Shown piece by piece: positions 51,219 through 59,883 of a stretch of 64,000 nt of DNA (position 1 is the first letter of the stretch; each line of letters starts with the position of its first letter). The translations under genes were made by a program, and so were the position numbers. The stretch is from Lachnospiraceae bacterium (GTDB lineage Bacteria > Bacillota > Clostridia > Lachnospirales > Lachnospiraceae): positions 1 to 64,000 of the forward strand of contig JAFLTA010000003.1 of NCBI GenBank assembly GCA_022510685.1, read 5' to 3'. Below the pieces are notes generated by a model that saw only the letters and a program-made list of their open reading frames with translations, was not told where the DNA came from and did not search any database.

Positions 51219-52676
51219 ATGACAATACAGGAGAAGTATCTGAAAATAGCCGATGAGGTGATTGCCAAGGGACCCTATAAGCCGGAGTGGCATTCACTGG
51301 CAGAATATGAGGCACCAAAATGGTTTAAAAATGCAAAATTTGGTATTTTCATCCATTGGGGTATTTTTAGTGTACCGGCACATAATAATGAATGGTATTC
51401 CCGTAATATGTATATAAAGGATATGGAAGAATGGGAATGGCACCGTAAGACATTCGGTGAGCATACAAAGTTCGGATATAAAGACTTTATCCCTATGTTT
51501 ACCGCACCAAAATTTGAGCCGAAGGAATGGGCAAAATTATTCAAGAAAGCCGGTGCGAAATATGTTATGCCGGTGGCAGAGCATCACGACGGTTTCCAGA
51601 TGTATGATTCGGAAATCAGTGAGTGGAACAGTGTGAAAATGGCGATGAAGCGGGATGTTCTCGGGGAGTTAAAAGAGGCAATCCAGGGTGAGGACATGGT
51701 TTTCTGCGAATCCAATCACCGTGTGGAGCATTCCTTTTTCATGGGACATGGATGTGAGTTTGAGAGTGATATTAAGCAGCCCATGAAGCTGGGGGATTTC
51801 TACTATCCGGCAATGCCGGAGCCGGACAATCAGGATTTATTCAGTCCGGCGCCACCGGAGGATTTCATGGATGACTGGCTGGCACGAAATGTGGAGCTCG
51901 TGGAGAAATACCGTCCTGCTATGGTTTACTTTGACTGGTGGATTCAGCATGATTCGGTAAAGCCGTATTTGAAAAAGTTTGCGGCATATTACTATAACCG
52001 CGGTGTAGAGTGGGGGATGGATGTGGCGATTTCCTACAAGCACGATGCCATGATGCTTGGCACTGCCATTTTGGATATGGAGCGTGGACATTTCTCAGAA
52101 GCGAAGCCGTTTTACTGGCAGGCAGATACATCCATGGCGTTTAATTCATGGTGTTATACAGAGCAGAACCGTTTCAAACAGACGAAGGATGTTCTGCAGG
52201 ATTTAGTAGATATTGTCAGCAAGAATGGCTGCCTGTTGTTAAACGTCGGACCAAAGGCAGATGGTACTATCTGCGATGAGGAAGTAAAGATGCTTACCGA
52301 GATTGGTGAGTGGATGGATGTGAACGGTGAGGCGATTTATGGTACCCATCCGTGGCGTGTACAGGCAGAGGGTAATACGGAAGTGGTTGAGGGTATGTTC
52401 TCCGAGGAAGGGCGCAAGGATTTTGATTCCTCTGATGTGCGATTTACCTGTAAGGAGGATTGTATCTATATTATCCCAATGCAGCAGCATGGAGAGGATG
52501 TCATTGTAAAGAGCATGGGAGAGGATAGCAAAGACTTCCATGGTATTATTACAGAGTTTACCGCTCTCGGATACGATGAAAAGCCGGAGTATACCAGAGA
52601 GGCGGATAAAATGATTATCCATGCTCCTTTTGTGGACAGCGATAAACCGGTTGTTTACCGTATGCGCCTAAAATAA
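51219..52676 (+). CDS. GH29 alpha-L-fucosidase
   Basis: 485 aa from the ATG after AAAGGA (an ATG at 51186 overlaps the previous stop). It carries WFKNAKFGIFIHWGIFSVPA near residue 35 and FKKAGAKYVMPVAEHHDGF, and MVYFDWW holds the probable nucleophile Asp; KNGCLLLNVGPKADGTI is the family's C-terminal catalytic-domain motif. There is no signal peptide, so it acts in the cytoplasm on imported fucosyl oligosaccharides, possibly host mucin or milk-glycan derived. No transporter genes are nearby. Confidence 0.93.
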   Translation: MTIQEKYLKIADEVIAKGPYKPEWHSLAEYEAPKWFKNAKFGIFIHWGIFSVPAHNNEWYSRNMYIKDMEEWEWHRKTFGEHTKFGYKDFIPMFTAPKFEPKEWAKLFKKAGAKYVMPVAEHHDGFQMYDSEISEWNSVKMAMKRDVLGELKEAIQGEDMVFCESNHRVEHSFFMGHGCEFESDIKQPMKLGDFYYPAMPEPDNQDLFSPAPPEDFMDDWLARNVELVEKYRPAMVYFDWWIQHDSVKPYLKKFAAYYYNRGVEWGMDVAISYKHDAMMLGTAILDMERGHFSEAKPFYWQADTSMAFNSWCYTEQNRFKQTKDVLQDLVDIVSKNGCLLLNVGPKADGTICDEEVKMLTEIGEWMDVNGEAIYGTHPWRVQAEGNTEVVEGMFSEEGRKDFDSSDVRFTCKEDCIYIIPMQQHGEDVIVKSMGEDSKDFHGIITEFTALGYDEKPEYTREADKMIIHAPFVDSDKPVVYRMRLK

Positions 52677-52678
52677 AA

Positions 52679-52726
52679 GATTCCTGCTTGATGTTTGAGG
52701 GTGATTTTTAAGATGATGCAGGAATC
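52679..52726 (+). terminator. Long-loop hairpin after the fucosidase gene
   Basis: GATTCCTGC (52679-52687) pairs perfectly with GCAGGAATC (52718-52726), loop 30 nt containing TTTTTAAG. It starts 2 nt after the stop codon. Confidence 0.5.
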
Positions 52727-52789
52727 GGCATTGACACCATGCCCAATATGTGGTACGTTAAGTATGTTGTTTGTTCTTCCAGTTTAGGA

Positions 52790-52908
52790 TTCAGGTGTCA
52801 AAAGCCCCTTCGGGGCTAAAATGACGCAAGTATGTGTGTATGCAAGCCAGCTTGCAACGCCACATATTGTGTTCGGTTGGTGCAAAGCACCCTTTTGACA
52901 CCCTAATC
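52790..52908. mobile_element. MITE-like element with terminal inverted repeats and 9-bp flanking duplication
   Basis: 119 bp. The ends TTCAGGTGTCAAAAG and CTTTTGACACCCTAATC are inverted repeats. The element is flanked on both sides by AGTTTAGGA (52781-52789 and 52909-52917), as expected of a target-site duplication. Inside are three hairpins: AGCCCC/GGGGCT, TGCAAGC/GCTTGCA and GGTGC/GCACC. It encodes nothing. Diverged relatives lie at 3908-3976 and 9897-9937. It sits between the fucosidase gene and cspA, upstream of the cspA leader. Confidence 0.78.
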
Positions 52909-52917
52909 AGTTTAGGA

Positions 52918-53006
52918 AACGGTGCAGGACTATACGTAGTTCAAATTGTCACCGCTATCCTGCCGGAGGGCATAGGAATAATATTTTAGTTTTAGGAGGC
53001 AGTACA
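52918..53006 (+). promoter_or_regulatory. cspA leader region
   Basis: Contains CGGTG (52920-52924) and CACCG (52950-52954) able to pair around TAGTTCAAATTG. Structured leaders are usual for cold-shock genes. TTAGGAGG precedes the start. I see no clear promoter, so transcription may start within or before the MITE-like element. Confidence 0.4.
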
Positions 53007-53207
53007 ATGAAAGGTACAGTAAAATGGTTTAATGCAAAAAAGGGATTTGGATTTATCTCTGATGAGACAGGCAAGGATGTATTCGTACATTTTTCTGCTT
53101 TGCAGATGGATGGATTCAAAGTTCTTGACGAAGGCGAAGAAGTCGAGTTCGACGTTGTCAACGGCGAGAAGGGCCCTCAGGCATCCAATGTGGTAAAGAT
53201 TGGTTAA
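53007..53207 (+). CDS. cspA: Cold shock protein (CspA family)
   Basis: 66 aa OB fold. It starts [21 protein letters not shown]1 is KGFGFI, RNP2 is VFVHF, and it ends [11 protein letters not shown]. It binds single-stranded RNA and DNA and acts as an RNA chaperone. Single-gene unit: a long leader precedes it, and a strong terminator lies about 115 nt downstream. Confidence 0.97.
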   Translation: MKGTVKWFNAKKGFGFISDETGKDVFVHFSALQMDGFKVLDEGEEVEFDVVNGEKGPQASNVVKIG

Positions 53208-53321
53208 TCCGATTGCTACCAAGCGTTATAATCAATGCATGAATCATTCTGATTTTTATAAATAAGTGTATATATCGTTTATTCATTAAAAGTTTAGAAT
53301 TTCAAACACAGGTTGTAACCG

Positions 53322-53358
53322 AAAGGACTGTGGAACAGGCGTTCCGCAGTCCTTTTTT
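53322..53358 (+). terminator. Terminator downstream of cspA
   Basis: AAAGGACTGTGGAA pairs with TTCCGCAGTCCTTT (one T-G wobble) around CAGGCG, followed by a T run. Confidence 0.88.
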
Positions 53359-53360
53359 GC

Positions 53361-53390
53361 TTAATAGGAAAATCGTCCTATTCGATAAAA
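53361..53390 (+). repeat. GAATAGG/CCTATTC dispersed inverted repeat, copy 4
   Basis: TTAATAGGA and TCCTATTCGATAAAAA; AATAGGA/TCCTATT pairs perfectly. It directly follows the cspA terminator, as the 11333 copy precedes one. Confidence 0.55.
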
Positions 53391-53404
53391 ATACTCTACA
53401 ATAT

Positions 53405-53432
53405 TTGTTCAATATATGTTATACTTTACTAT
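53405..53432 (+). promoter_or_regulatory. Putative promoter of the thioesterase-ASST-like operon
   Basis: TTGTTC (53405-53410) and TACTAT (53427-53432), 16-bp spacer, about 70 nt before the start codon. Confidence 0.4.
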
Positions 53433-53505
53433 GTAGGTTTGTGTGTCAAAAAGTGCTTTTACGTTGAGCAGGCATAAAACACGGACTACAGAATGGAGGA
53501 TAGGG

Positions 53506-53919
53506 ATGGAAGTGGCAGTTTATCGGAGAAAGGTCAATTATTATGAGACTGACCAAATGGGAGTTGTGCATCACTCAAATTATATCCGATACTTTGAAGA
53601 AGCAAGAATTGATTTGATGGAGAAAGTGGGACTACCTTATGCAGATATGGAGGAGAATGGTCTGATCATTCCGGTTTTGTCTGTGGAATGCCATTACGGC
53701 AAGCCGGTATTATTTGGAAAAGATTTTGAAGTTCACTCCCGTCTGGTGAAATTTGACGGTCTGAAAATGGAATTTGTATATGAAATCTGGTCGGAAGGGC
53801 AGCTTTGTACGACAGGAAATAGTAAGCACTGCTTTTTAGATAAAGATATGAAACCGGTACGAATGAAACGTGTGTATCCGGAAATATTTCAGAAAATGAA
53901 AGAACTAGTGGAGGGATAA
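53506..53919 (+). CDS. Hotdog-fold acyl-CoA thioesterase (YbgC/4HBT family)
   Basis: 137 aa from the ATG after GGAGG. RKVNYYETDQMGVVHHSNY contains the 4-hydroxybenzoyl-CoA thioesterase motif with its catalytic Asp, followed by YIRYFEEARIDLMEKVG. It hydrolyses acyl-CoA thioesters; the substrate is unknown. The next gene starts 1 nt after its stop, so the pair is one transcription unit, which is not a known pairing to me. Confidence 0.9.
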   Translation: MEVAVYRRKVNYYETDQMGVVHHSNYIRYFEEARIDLMEKVGLPYADMEENGLIIPVLSVECHYGKPVLFGKDFEVHSRLVKFDGLKMEFVYEIWSEGQLCTTGNSKHCFLDKDMKPVRMKRVYPEIFQKMKELVEG

Positions 53920-53920
53920 T

Positions 53921-55684
53921 ATGAAGAAAAAACTGCGAGTCATTATTATTACCAGTGTCATTATGATGATTGGTATGGGAGTGTTTTTATGGAAAATGAA
54001 TGGCCTGTCCAAGGAGAAGACGGCAGAGCAGGAGGCACTTCTCAAAGAAGAAAGAGATTTGCTGGGTGAGAGCAAGTTGAAAGTGATTGACGAAGTAGAA
54101 AAGGTAAATATCGTGCCGTTGTATCTTAGCGGAGAAAATAAGAATGTTGTGACGGTAGGTTATGCCAATGAGGCAGAAATCTATGAGGGCAGCAAAGGAA
54201 ATGGAGCAGAGAAAACACTTACAGATATAAAGAAAAATAAAAAATTTACTTTTCAGGAACCGCTGTGGGCATACAATCCTTATGGGACGAATCCGCAGTC
54301 TATGTATGTATATTTCAGATCAAACGGAAGTGCATACTGCCGGTATACGGTTTCCGTGGAAGACAAACAGATAGCGGACTTCACCAGGACTCTGCTGAAT
54401 AATGGCTCCGGTAATTTAAGTAAGGAGCATGAGTATCAGTTGATTGGTCTTCTTCCGGGGCGGACCAATTATATAACCATAAAAATGTATAACAAAAAGA
54501 AAGAGTTAGCGAGCACCGGTACATGGTCCATTGATGTGCCGGCAGATACGAAGGGATTTCCTGAGAGGATGACGGTGGAAAAGGGATATAGTAAACAAAC
54601 CATTACCAATGGTTTATATACTGTGTTTGCGGATGGAGTAAAAGGCAGCGACGGCAAAAAGCATTACGCGCTATTGCAGTATGATAACTCCGGTATTTTG
54701 CGGGCTAATTTTCCGTTGAATGGCAGCGTTGGAAGAAATATGCAGATTATTTATGATTCTCTTGTATTCCAGAGCGCGCCGAATCAGATTGTGCGGATGA
54801 ATTACCTGGGTCAGGTGACCAATAGCTATCCGGTGTACGGATACAATATCAGTGGAGAATATGTTTATGATGGTAGCGGAAGTTTGTATATGATAGCGAC
54901 TGCCAATGCCAAAAATGCGACAATCAACAGCAAGATTCTGAAACTTGAATTAGAAAGCGGTGAGGTGAGTCAGGAACTGGATATGGATACACTGTTGCCT
55001 AATGTATACAAAAAAGCGGTTAAGAAGCAGGGGAAAAAGAAAGCAAAAAACTGGGTGCAGGTCAATTCCATCCAATGTACAGGCTCAAATCAGTTGTTAG
55101 TCAGTTCACAGACATTGTCCAGTATCTTTAAGGTAAGCCAGGTGGGAAGTTTACTGCCATCTGTGGATTACATAATTGCGGATAGTAAACTGTGGAAAGA
55201 TGATAAGGAATTGAAGGGAAAAGTGCTTACCAAGGCATTAGCGGAAGGACAGGAAGTGGAGGAGACTCCGGAGCCTGCAGTGCAGTCCATATTGGAAACA
55301 CCGGAAATTCCGGATTTGTTTGAGTCCCAATACGGACAGAACAGCATGACATACACCCAAAAATCAGGGGAAGGGCAATATTATCTGGAAATGTTAAACA
55401 ACAATTCCGGGAAAGGTGCCAGTCAGGATGGAAGCTCCTATTATTATAAGTATTTTGTGGATGAGGGAGCGGGTAGTTATCAGTTAAATAAGATGCACTC
55501 ATTGTCTTACACGGCAGGAAACGGAAATGTTATCATGGGAGATAACGTTATCATCTACTGCAACAGTGGTGAGAAAACGATTCAGGAGACAGACAAGAAA
55601 GGAAAACTCATTCGTAAGTTTACCTCTGCGGTGCTTCCGTATCGAGTTTATAAGACCGATTGGAAAGGTTTTTGGTTTTACTAA
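53921..55684 (+). CDS. Arylsulfotransferase (ASST)-like membrane-anchored protein with altered active site
   Basis: 587 aa. N-terminal anchor (VIIITSVIMMIGMGVFLW), a coiled-coil-like linker (30-65), a beta-sandwich N-domain (about 65-210), then a beta-propeller-like region. WVQVNSIQ at 378-385 followed by LLVSSQTLSSIFKV corresponds to the ASST segment usually read W-x-H-x-N-S-I ... S-S-R; here His is Gln380 and Arg is Gln397. The later GQH block reads GQN (Asn474). The residues expected to accept and transfer sulfate are thus missing. Extracellular; function probably not sulfotransfer. Confidence 0.72.
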   Translation: MKKKLRVIIITSVIMMIGMGVFLWKMNGLSKEKTAEQEALLKEERDLLGESKLKVIDEVEKVNIVPLYLSGENKNVVTVGYANEAEIYEGSKGNGAEKTLTDIKKNKKFTFQEPLWAYNPYGTNPQSMYVYFRSNGSAYCRYTVSVEDKQIADFTRTLLNNGSGNLSKEHEYQLIGLLPGRTNYITIKMYNKKKELASTGTWSIDVPADTKGFPERMTVEKGYSKQTITNGLYTVFADGVKGSDGKKHYALLQYDNSGILRANFPLNGSVGRNMQIIYDSLVFQSAPNQIVRMNYLGQVTNSYPVYGYNISGEYVYDGSGSLYMIATANAKNATINSKILKLELESGEVSQELDMDTLLPNVYKKAVKKQGKKKAKNWVQVNSIQCTGSNQLLVSSQTLSSIFKVSQVGSLLPSVDYIIADSKLWKDDKELKGKVLTKALAEGQEVEETPEPAVQSILETPEIPDLFESQYGQNSMTYTQKSGEGQYYLEMLNNNSGKGASQDGSSYYYKYFVDEGAGSYQLNKMHSLSYTAGNGNVIMGDNVIIYCNSGEKTIQETDKKGKLIRKFTSAVLPYRVYKTDWKGFWFY

Positions 55685-55833
55685 AGGGGAGCAATCGTTG
55701 ACCCAAAATGGCAAAAGGAGTATACTTATCCTATGAACAGGATTCAAGCGGGTGCCGTTATCCTGGGTTTTAAGGTCTTGTGGCAGGTATGTGCCACAGA
55801 CTCAATATCAATAAAATAGAGGAGGATTTTAAC

Positions 55834-56493
55834 ATGAAATTTTTTGTTGACACAGCCAAAATTGAGGACATTAAAAAAGCAAATGACATGGGGGTTATTT
55901 GTGGCGTGACAACCAACCCGTCTTTGATTGCCAAGGAGGGAGGCAAGAGCCAGGTTGATGTATTGAAGGAAATTGCAGCAATTGTGGATGGCCCAATCAG
56001 TGGTGAAGTTAAGGCAACTACTGTGGATGCTGAGGGAATGATTGCGGAGGGCCGCGAAATTGCAAAACTGCATCCTAACATGGTTGTAAAGATTCCGATG
56101 ACGGTGGAAGGATTAAAGGCTACTAAGGTTTTGGCAAGCGAGGGGATTAAGTGTAACGTAACTTTGATTTTTTCTGCAAATCAGGCATTGCTGGCAGCGA
56201 AAGCAGGTGCAGCATATGTATCCCCATTCCTGGGACGTTTAGATGATATTTCTATGCCGGGAATTGACCTGATTGAGCAGATTTCTGCTATCTTTGCAAA
56301 CTATCCGGAAATTGATACGGAGATTATTGCTGCAAGTGTGCGTAACCCGATTCATGTAACAGATTGTGCTCTTGCGGGAGCAGACATTGCAACTGTTCCA
56401 TATGATGTTATTGAGCAGATGACGAAACATCCGTTGACGGATCAGGGTATTGCTAAGTTCCAGGCAGATTACAAGGCAGTATTCGGAGAGTAG
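55834..56493 (+). CDS. Transaldolase / fructose-6-phosphate aldolase family protein
   Basis: 219 aa from [16 protein letters not shown], after [21 protein letters not shown] carries the substrate pocket, and [12 protein letters not shown] holds the Schiff-base lysine; [10 protein letters not shown] follows. Length and sequence fit the short type 3 transaldolase/FSA group. Immediately downstream are the two transketolase halves, so it most likely serves as transaldolase in the non-oxidative pentose phosphate pathway. Confidence 0.94.
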   Translation: MKFFVDTAKIEDIKKANDMGVICGVTTNPSLIAKEGGKSQVDVLKEIAAIVDGPISGEVKATTVDAEGMIAEGREIAKLHPNMVVKIPMTVEGLKATKVLASEGIKCNVTLIFSANQALLAAKAGAAYVSPFLGRLDDISMPGIDLIEQISAIFANYPEIDTEIIAASVRNPIHVTDCALAGADIATVPYDVIEQMTKHPLTDQGIAKFQADYKAVFGE

Positions 56494-56526
56494 TACGAAA
56501 TATAGCGTGTGTGAATGGAGGAAAAT

Positions 56527-57354
56527 ATGGATACAGTAGCATTAAAAAAGACGGCAAATGAGGTTCGCAAAGGAATTGTGACGGCTGTACATAGCGCAAA
56601 GTCCGGTCATCCGGGCGGATCCTTATCTGCGGCAGATATTTTGACTTATCTTTACTTTGAGGAAATGAACATTGACCCTGCCAATCCCAAAAAGGCAGAC
56701 AGGGACCGTTTTGTATTGTCTAAAGGACACATCGCTCCGGCTTTGTATTCTACGCTGGCACAGCGAGGTTTCTTTCCGGTTGATGATTTGAAAACATTGC
56801 GTCATGTAGGTTCTTATCTGCAGGGACATCCGGATATGAAACATATTCCGGGTGTAGACATGTCCAGTGGTTCTTTGGGACAGGGCGGTTCTGCGGCAGT
56901 GGGAATGGCGCTCGCCGGCAAACTGGATAAGGCAGATTATCGTGTATATTGCGTGTTTGGAGACGGAGAGATTCAGGAGGGACAGGTATGGGAGGCAGCT
57001 ATGTTTGCCGGCGCCAGAAATCTGGACAACCTGGTATTTATTGTGGATAACAATGGTCTGCAGATAGACGGAGATATTGAGGATGTATGTTCCCCATATC
57101 CGATTGCTGATAAGTTCAAGGCATTCAATTTCCATGTGATTGAAATTGACGCCCATGATTTTGCACAGATTGATGCGGCATTTAAAGAGGCAAAAGAAAC
57201 TAAGGGACAACCTACGGCGATTGTTGCAAAGAGTGTCAAGGGCAAAGGGGTATCTTTTATGGAGAATCAGGCTAGCTGGCACGGCTCAGCGCCTAACGAT
57301 GACCAGTTTGCAGATGCAATCGCGGAGCTTGAAAAGGTTGGTGCGGCATTATAA
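56527..57354 (+). CDS. Transketolase, N-terminal (thiamine diphosphate-binding) subunit
   Basis: 275 aa from the second ATG, which has GGAGG 5 nt before it. HSAKSGHPGGSLSAADIL and the thiamine-diphosphate motif GDGEIQEGQVWEAAM...NLVFIVDNN are present. In E. coli these lie in the first third of one 660-aa chain; here the gene ends in AIAELEKVGAAL and the remainder is encoded by the next gene. The split form is common in anaerobic Firmicutes and archaea. Confidence 0.95.
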   Translation: MDTVALKKTANEVRKGIVTAVHSAKSGHPGGSLSAADILTYLYFEEMNIDPANPKKADRDRFVLSKGHIAPALYSTLAQRGFFPVDDLKTLRHVGSYLQGHPDMKHIPGVDMSSGSLGQGGSAAVGMALAGKLDKADYRVYCVFGDGEIQEGQVWEAAMFAGARNLDNLVFIVDNNGLQIDGDIEDVCSPYPIADKFKAFNFHVIEIDAHDFAQIDAAFKEAKETKGQPTAIVAKSVKGKGVSFMENQASWHGSAPNDDQFADAIAELEKVGAAL

Positions 57355-57382
57355 GCCGTGGAAATGGAATTGGAGGAAAAAA

Positions 57383-58321
57383 ATGGCAGAAGTGAAAAAA
57401 ATTGCTACAAGAGAAAGTTATGGTAATGCTCTTGCAGAGCTGGGAAATGACTATCCAAATCTGGTTGTTTTAGATGCTGACCTTGCAGCGGCAACCAAGA
57501 CAGGAATTTTCAAAAAGGCATTTCCGGACAGACATATTGACTGCGGTATCGCAGAGAGTAACATGGTAGGTATTGCAGCAGGACTGGCTACCACAGGAAA
57601 GATTCCTTTTGTAAGTTCTTTTGCAATGTTCGCAGCGGGACGTGCGTTTGAGCAGGTTCGTAATTCCGTGGGTTATCCGAAGTTAAATGTAAAAATCGGA
57701 GCTACCCATGCAGGAATTTCCGTAGGTGAAGATGGAGCTACCCATCAGTGTTGTGAGGACTTGGCGTTGATGCGTACCATTCCGGGTATGGTTGTCATGA
57801 ATCCGTCCGATGATGTGGAGGCAAAAGCTGCTGTAAAAGCGGCATTAGACCATGAGGGTCCGGTATATATCCGTTTTGGACGTCTGGCGGTGCCGGTTAT
57901 CAATGATAAGCCGGATTATAAGTTCCAGCTGGGCAAGGGTGTTGTGCTTCGCGAGGGTAAGGATGTCACCCTGATTGCCACAGGATTAGAGGTTTCTGAA
58001 ACTTTAGATGCCGCTGAGAAGCTGGCTGCTGACGGCATAGACGCTAAGGTAATCAACATCCATACGATTAAGCCGTTAGATGAGGAGCTGGTGGTGGCTG
58101 CCGCAAAGGAAACAGGCAAAGTGGTAACGGTAGAAGAACATTCCGTGATCGGCGGTCTGGGCAGTGCTGTATGCGATGTCCTTAGTGAAAAAGCGCCTAC
58201 ACCGGTATTGAAAATCGGTGTGAACGATACGTTCGGTGAGTCCGGTCCGGCAGTGGAATTGATTAAAAAGTATGGTTTGGACAGCGAAGGCATATATCAG
58301 AAAGTAAAAGCATTTCTGTAA
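57383..58321 (+). CDS. Transketolase, C-terminal subunit
   Basis: 312 aa from MAEVKKIATRESYGNALAEL; GGAGG is 6-7 nt upstream. The pyrimidine-binding domain has DADLAAATKTGIF and DCGIAESNMVGIAAGLA (catalytic Glu of the thiamine site), and the C-terminal domain has VVTVEEHSVIGGLGSAV. It pairs with the product of the previous gene (28-nt gap) to transfer two-carbon units. The three-gene unit with the transaldolase-like gene ends at a strong terminator. The frame is open back to 57140, but that part overlaps its partner. Confidence 0.95.
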   Translation: MAEVKKIATRESYGNALAELGNDYPNLVVLDADLAAATKTGIFKKAFPDRHIDCGIAESNMVGIAAGLATTGKIPFVSSFAMFAAGRAFEQVRNSVGYPKLNVKIGATHAGISVGEDGATHQCCEDLALMRTIPGMVVMNPSDDVEAKAAVKAALDHEGPVYIRFGRLAVPVINDKPDYKFQLGKGVVLREGKDVTLIATGLEVSETLDAAEKLAADGIDAKVINIHTIKPLDEELVVAAAKETGKVVTVEEHSVIGGLGSAVCDVLSEKAPTPVLKIGVNDTFGESGPAVELIKKYGLDSEGIYQKVKAFL

Positions 58322-58373
58322 AAAAATTAATCGCAAAAAAATAATATCAGATAACTATTTATGATATTTCGGA

Positions 58374-58412
58374 GACGAACCGGTGTATACCAATGCACCG
58401 GTTCGTTTTTTT
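58374..58412 (+). terminator. Terminator of the transaldolase-transketolase operon
   Basis: CGAACCGGTG (58376-58385) pairs with CACCGGTTCG (58396-58405), followed by seven T. Confidence 0.92.
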
Positions 58413-58467
58413 CGCTTACAATTTGGCTTTGTTATGCTAAATTTGGCTTTTGCCATCTGAGGACTAT

Positions 58468-58496
58468 TTGACAAAATGACGGATACAGACTATTCT
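58468..58496 (+). promoter_or_regulatory. Promoter of aroA
   Basis: Consensus TTGACA (58468-58473) and TATTCT (58491-58496), 17-bp spacer, 50 nt before the aroA start. Confidence 0.7.
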
Positions 58497-58545
58497 AAAA
58501 GGTAGTGGATTTAACCATCGTAGTAATATGGAAATGAGGGTACCA

Positions 58546-59865
58546 ATGGAAAGTTTTAAAGTAAAACCTTTGAAAGAGCCGCCTGCTATTTGCGTGCGGG
58601 TGCCCGGTTCAAAGAGCATTACCAATCGTGCCATGTTGTTGGCAGCCATGGGGGAGGGAACCACACTGTTACAGGGAGTACAGTTTAGCGAAGATTCCCT
58701 GTATTTTATGAAAGCATTGCAGGATATGGGATTTGATGTTCAGGCAGATCAGGAGGCATGCACCATACGCGTGCGCGGTTTTGGAGGTCATATTCCCAGA
58801 GAACAGGCAACGATTTATGTGGGAAGTGCCGGCACGGCAGCTCGCTTTTTGACAGCCTTTGCTGCAATGTCTAACGGTCGATACCGTTTCAATGCATCAG
58901 AGCAGATGAATAAACGCCCCATGAGGGAACTGTTTCAGGCATTAGAGGAATTGGGAGCCCGTTTTACATGGCTTGGGGACCCTTATCGATTTCCTATGGA
59001 AATACATGGTATGGGACGACGGATTGGAGAGTACCGAATTCAGTTGAATATAGACCGCAGCAGCCAGTTTCTAAGCGCTCTGCTTATGACAGCACCACTG
59101 GCAATGGATTTGCTCACTGTGGAATTGACTGGGAAGCGGAGTGCGCGCTCCTATGTGGCGATGACAGAGAAAATGATGCGCCAGTTTGGGCATTCCGGTG
59201 TGCTAAAGCACGGAGAGGACTGCTATCAGGTGAGAAAGGCATCTTATCATGCCATGGAATATACGGTAGAGCCGGATGTTTCGGCAGCCTGTTATTTTTA
59301 TGCGGCAGCCGCTATCACCGGTGGCAGTGCCATTGTACGGTATATGCAAAAGGAATCCCTGCAAGGAGATATGCGTTTTCTGGACGTATTGGAAAAAATG
59401 GGTTGTAAACGCCAGTGGGGACGTATGGAGGAGACCGGGGAGCCGGCTCTCCAAATTATCGGACCGGAGAACGGAATACTAAAAGGCGTAGATGTGGATA
59501 TGAGTGACTTTTCAGACCAGACATTGACCTTAGCTGCAATTGCGCCTTTTGCGGACGGACCGGTGACGGTTCATGGCGTGGCACATATTCGCAGGCAGGA
59601 GTCAGACAGGCTGCAGGCAATTGTCAACGAATTAAATAAAATGGGAATACGGTGTGAGATGTTGGAGGATGGAGTCACCATCTATCCGGGGGCTCCGACA
59701 GGGGCACAGATTGAAACGTATCAGGATCACCGGGTGGCAATGTCGTTTGCTCTCACGGGGCTGCGCACGGAGGGAATAGAAATTCTTAATCCGGAATGTT
59801 GCCGAAAAACTTTCGCGGATTATTTTACTGTGTTTGCAAAAGTGTTCAAACAAAATAAACTTTAG
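58546..59865 (+). CDS. aroA: 3-phosphoshikimate 1-carboxyvinyltransferase (EPSP synthase)
   Basis: 439 aa from MESFKVKPLKEPPA, after GAGGG. PGSKSITNRAMLLAAMGEGT (substrate Lys/Ser), VGSAGTAARFLTAF and the RRQESDRLQAIVNEL region, plus DHRVAMSFAL, are diagnostic. It joins shikimate-3-phosphate with PEP; the product goes to AroC, encoded at 10 kb. AGTAARF replaces the usual GNAGTAxR/L-P-S loop, which occurs in some class II enzymes, so glyphosate sensitivity cannot be inferred. Confidence 0.95.
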   Translation: MESFKVKPLKEPPAICVRVPGSKSITNRAMLLAAMGEGTTLLQGVQFSEDSLYFMKALQDMGFDVQADQEACTIRVRGFGGHIPREQATIYVGSAGTAARFLTAFAAMSNGRYRFNASEQMNKRPMRELFQALEELGARFTWLGDPYRFPMEIHGMGRRIGEYRIQLNIDRSSQFLSALLMTAPLAMDLLTVELTGKRSARSYVAMTEKMMRQFGHSGVLKHGEDCYQVRKASYHAMEYTVEPDVSAACYFYAAAAITGGSAIVRYMQKESLQGDMRFLDVLEKMGCKRQWGRMEETGEPALQIIGPENGILKGVDVDMSDFSDQTLTLAAIAPFADGPVTVHGVAHIRRQESDRLQAIVNELNKMGIRCEMLEDGVTIYPGAPTGAQIETYQDHRVAMSFALTGLRTEGIEILNPECCRKTFADYFTVFAKVFKQNKL

Positions 59866-59883
59866 GAAGGAAACACACATATT

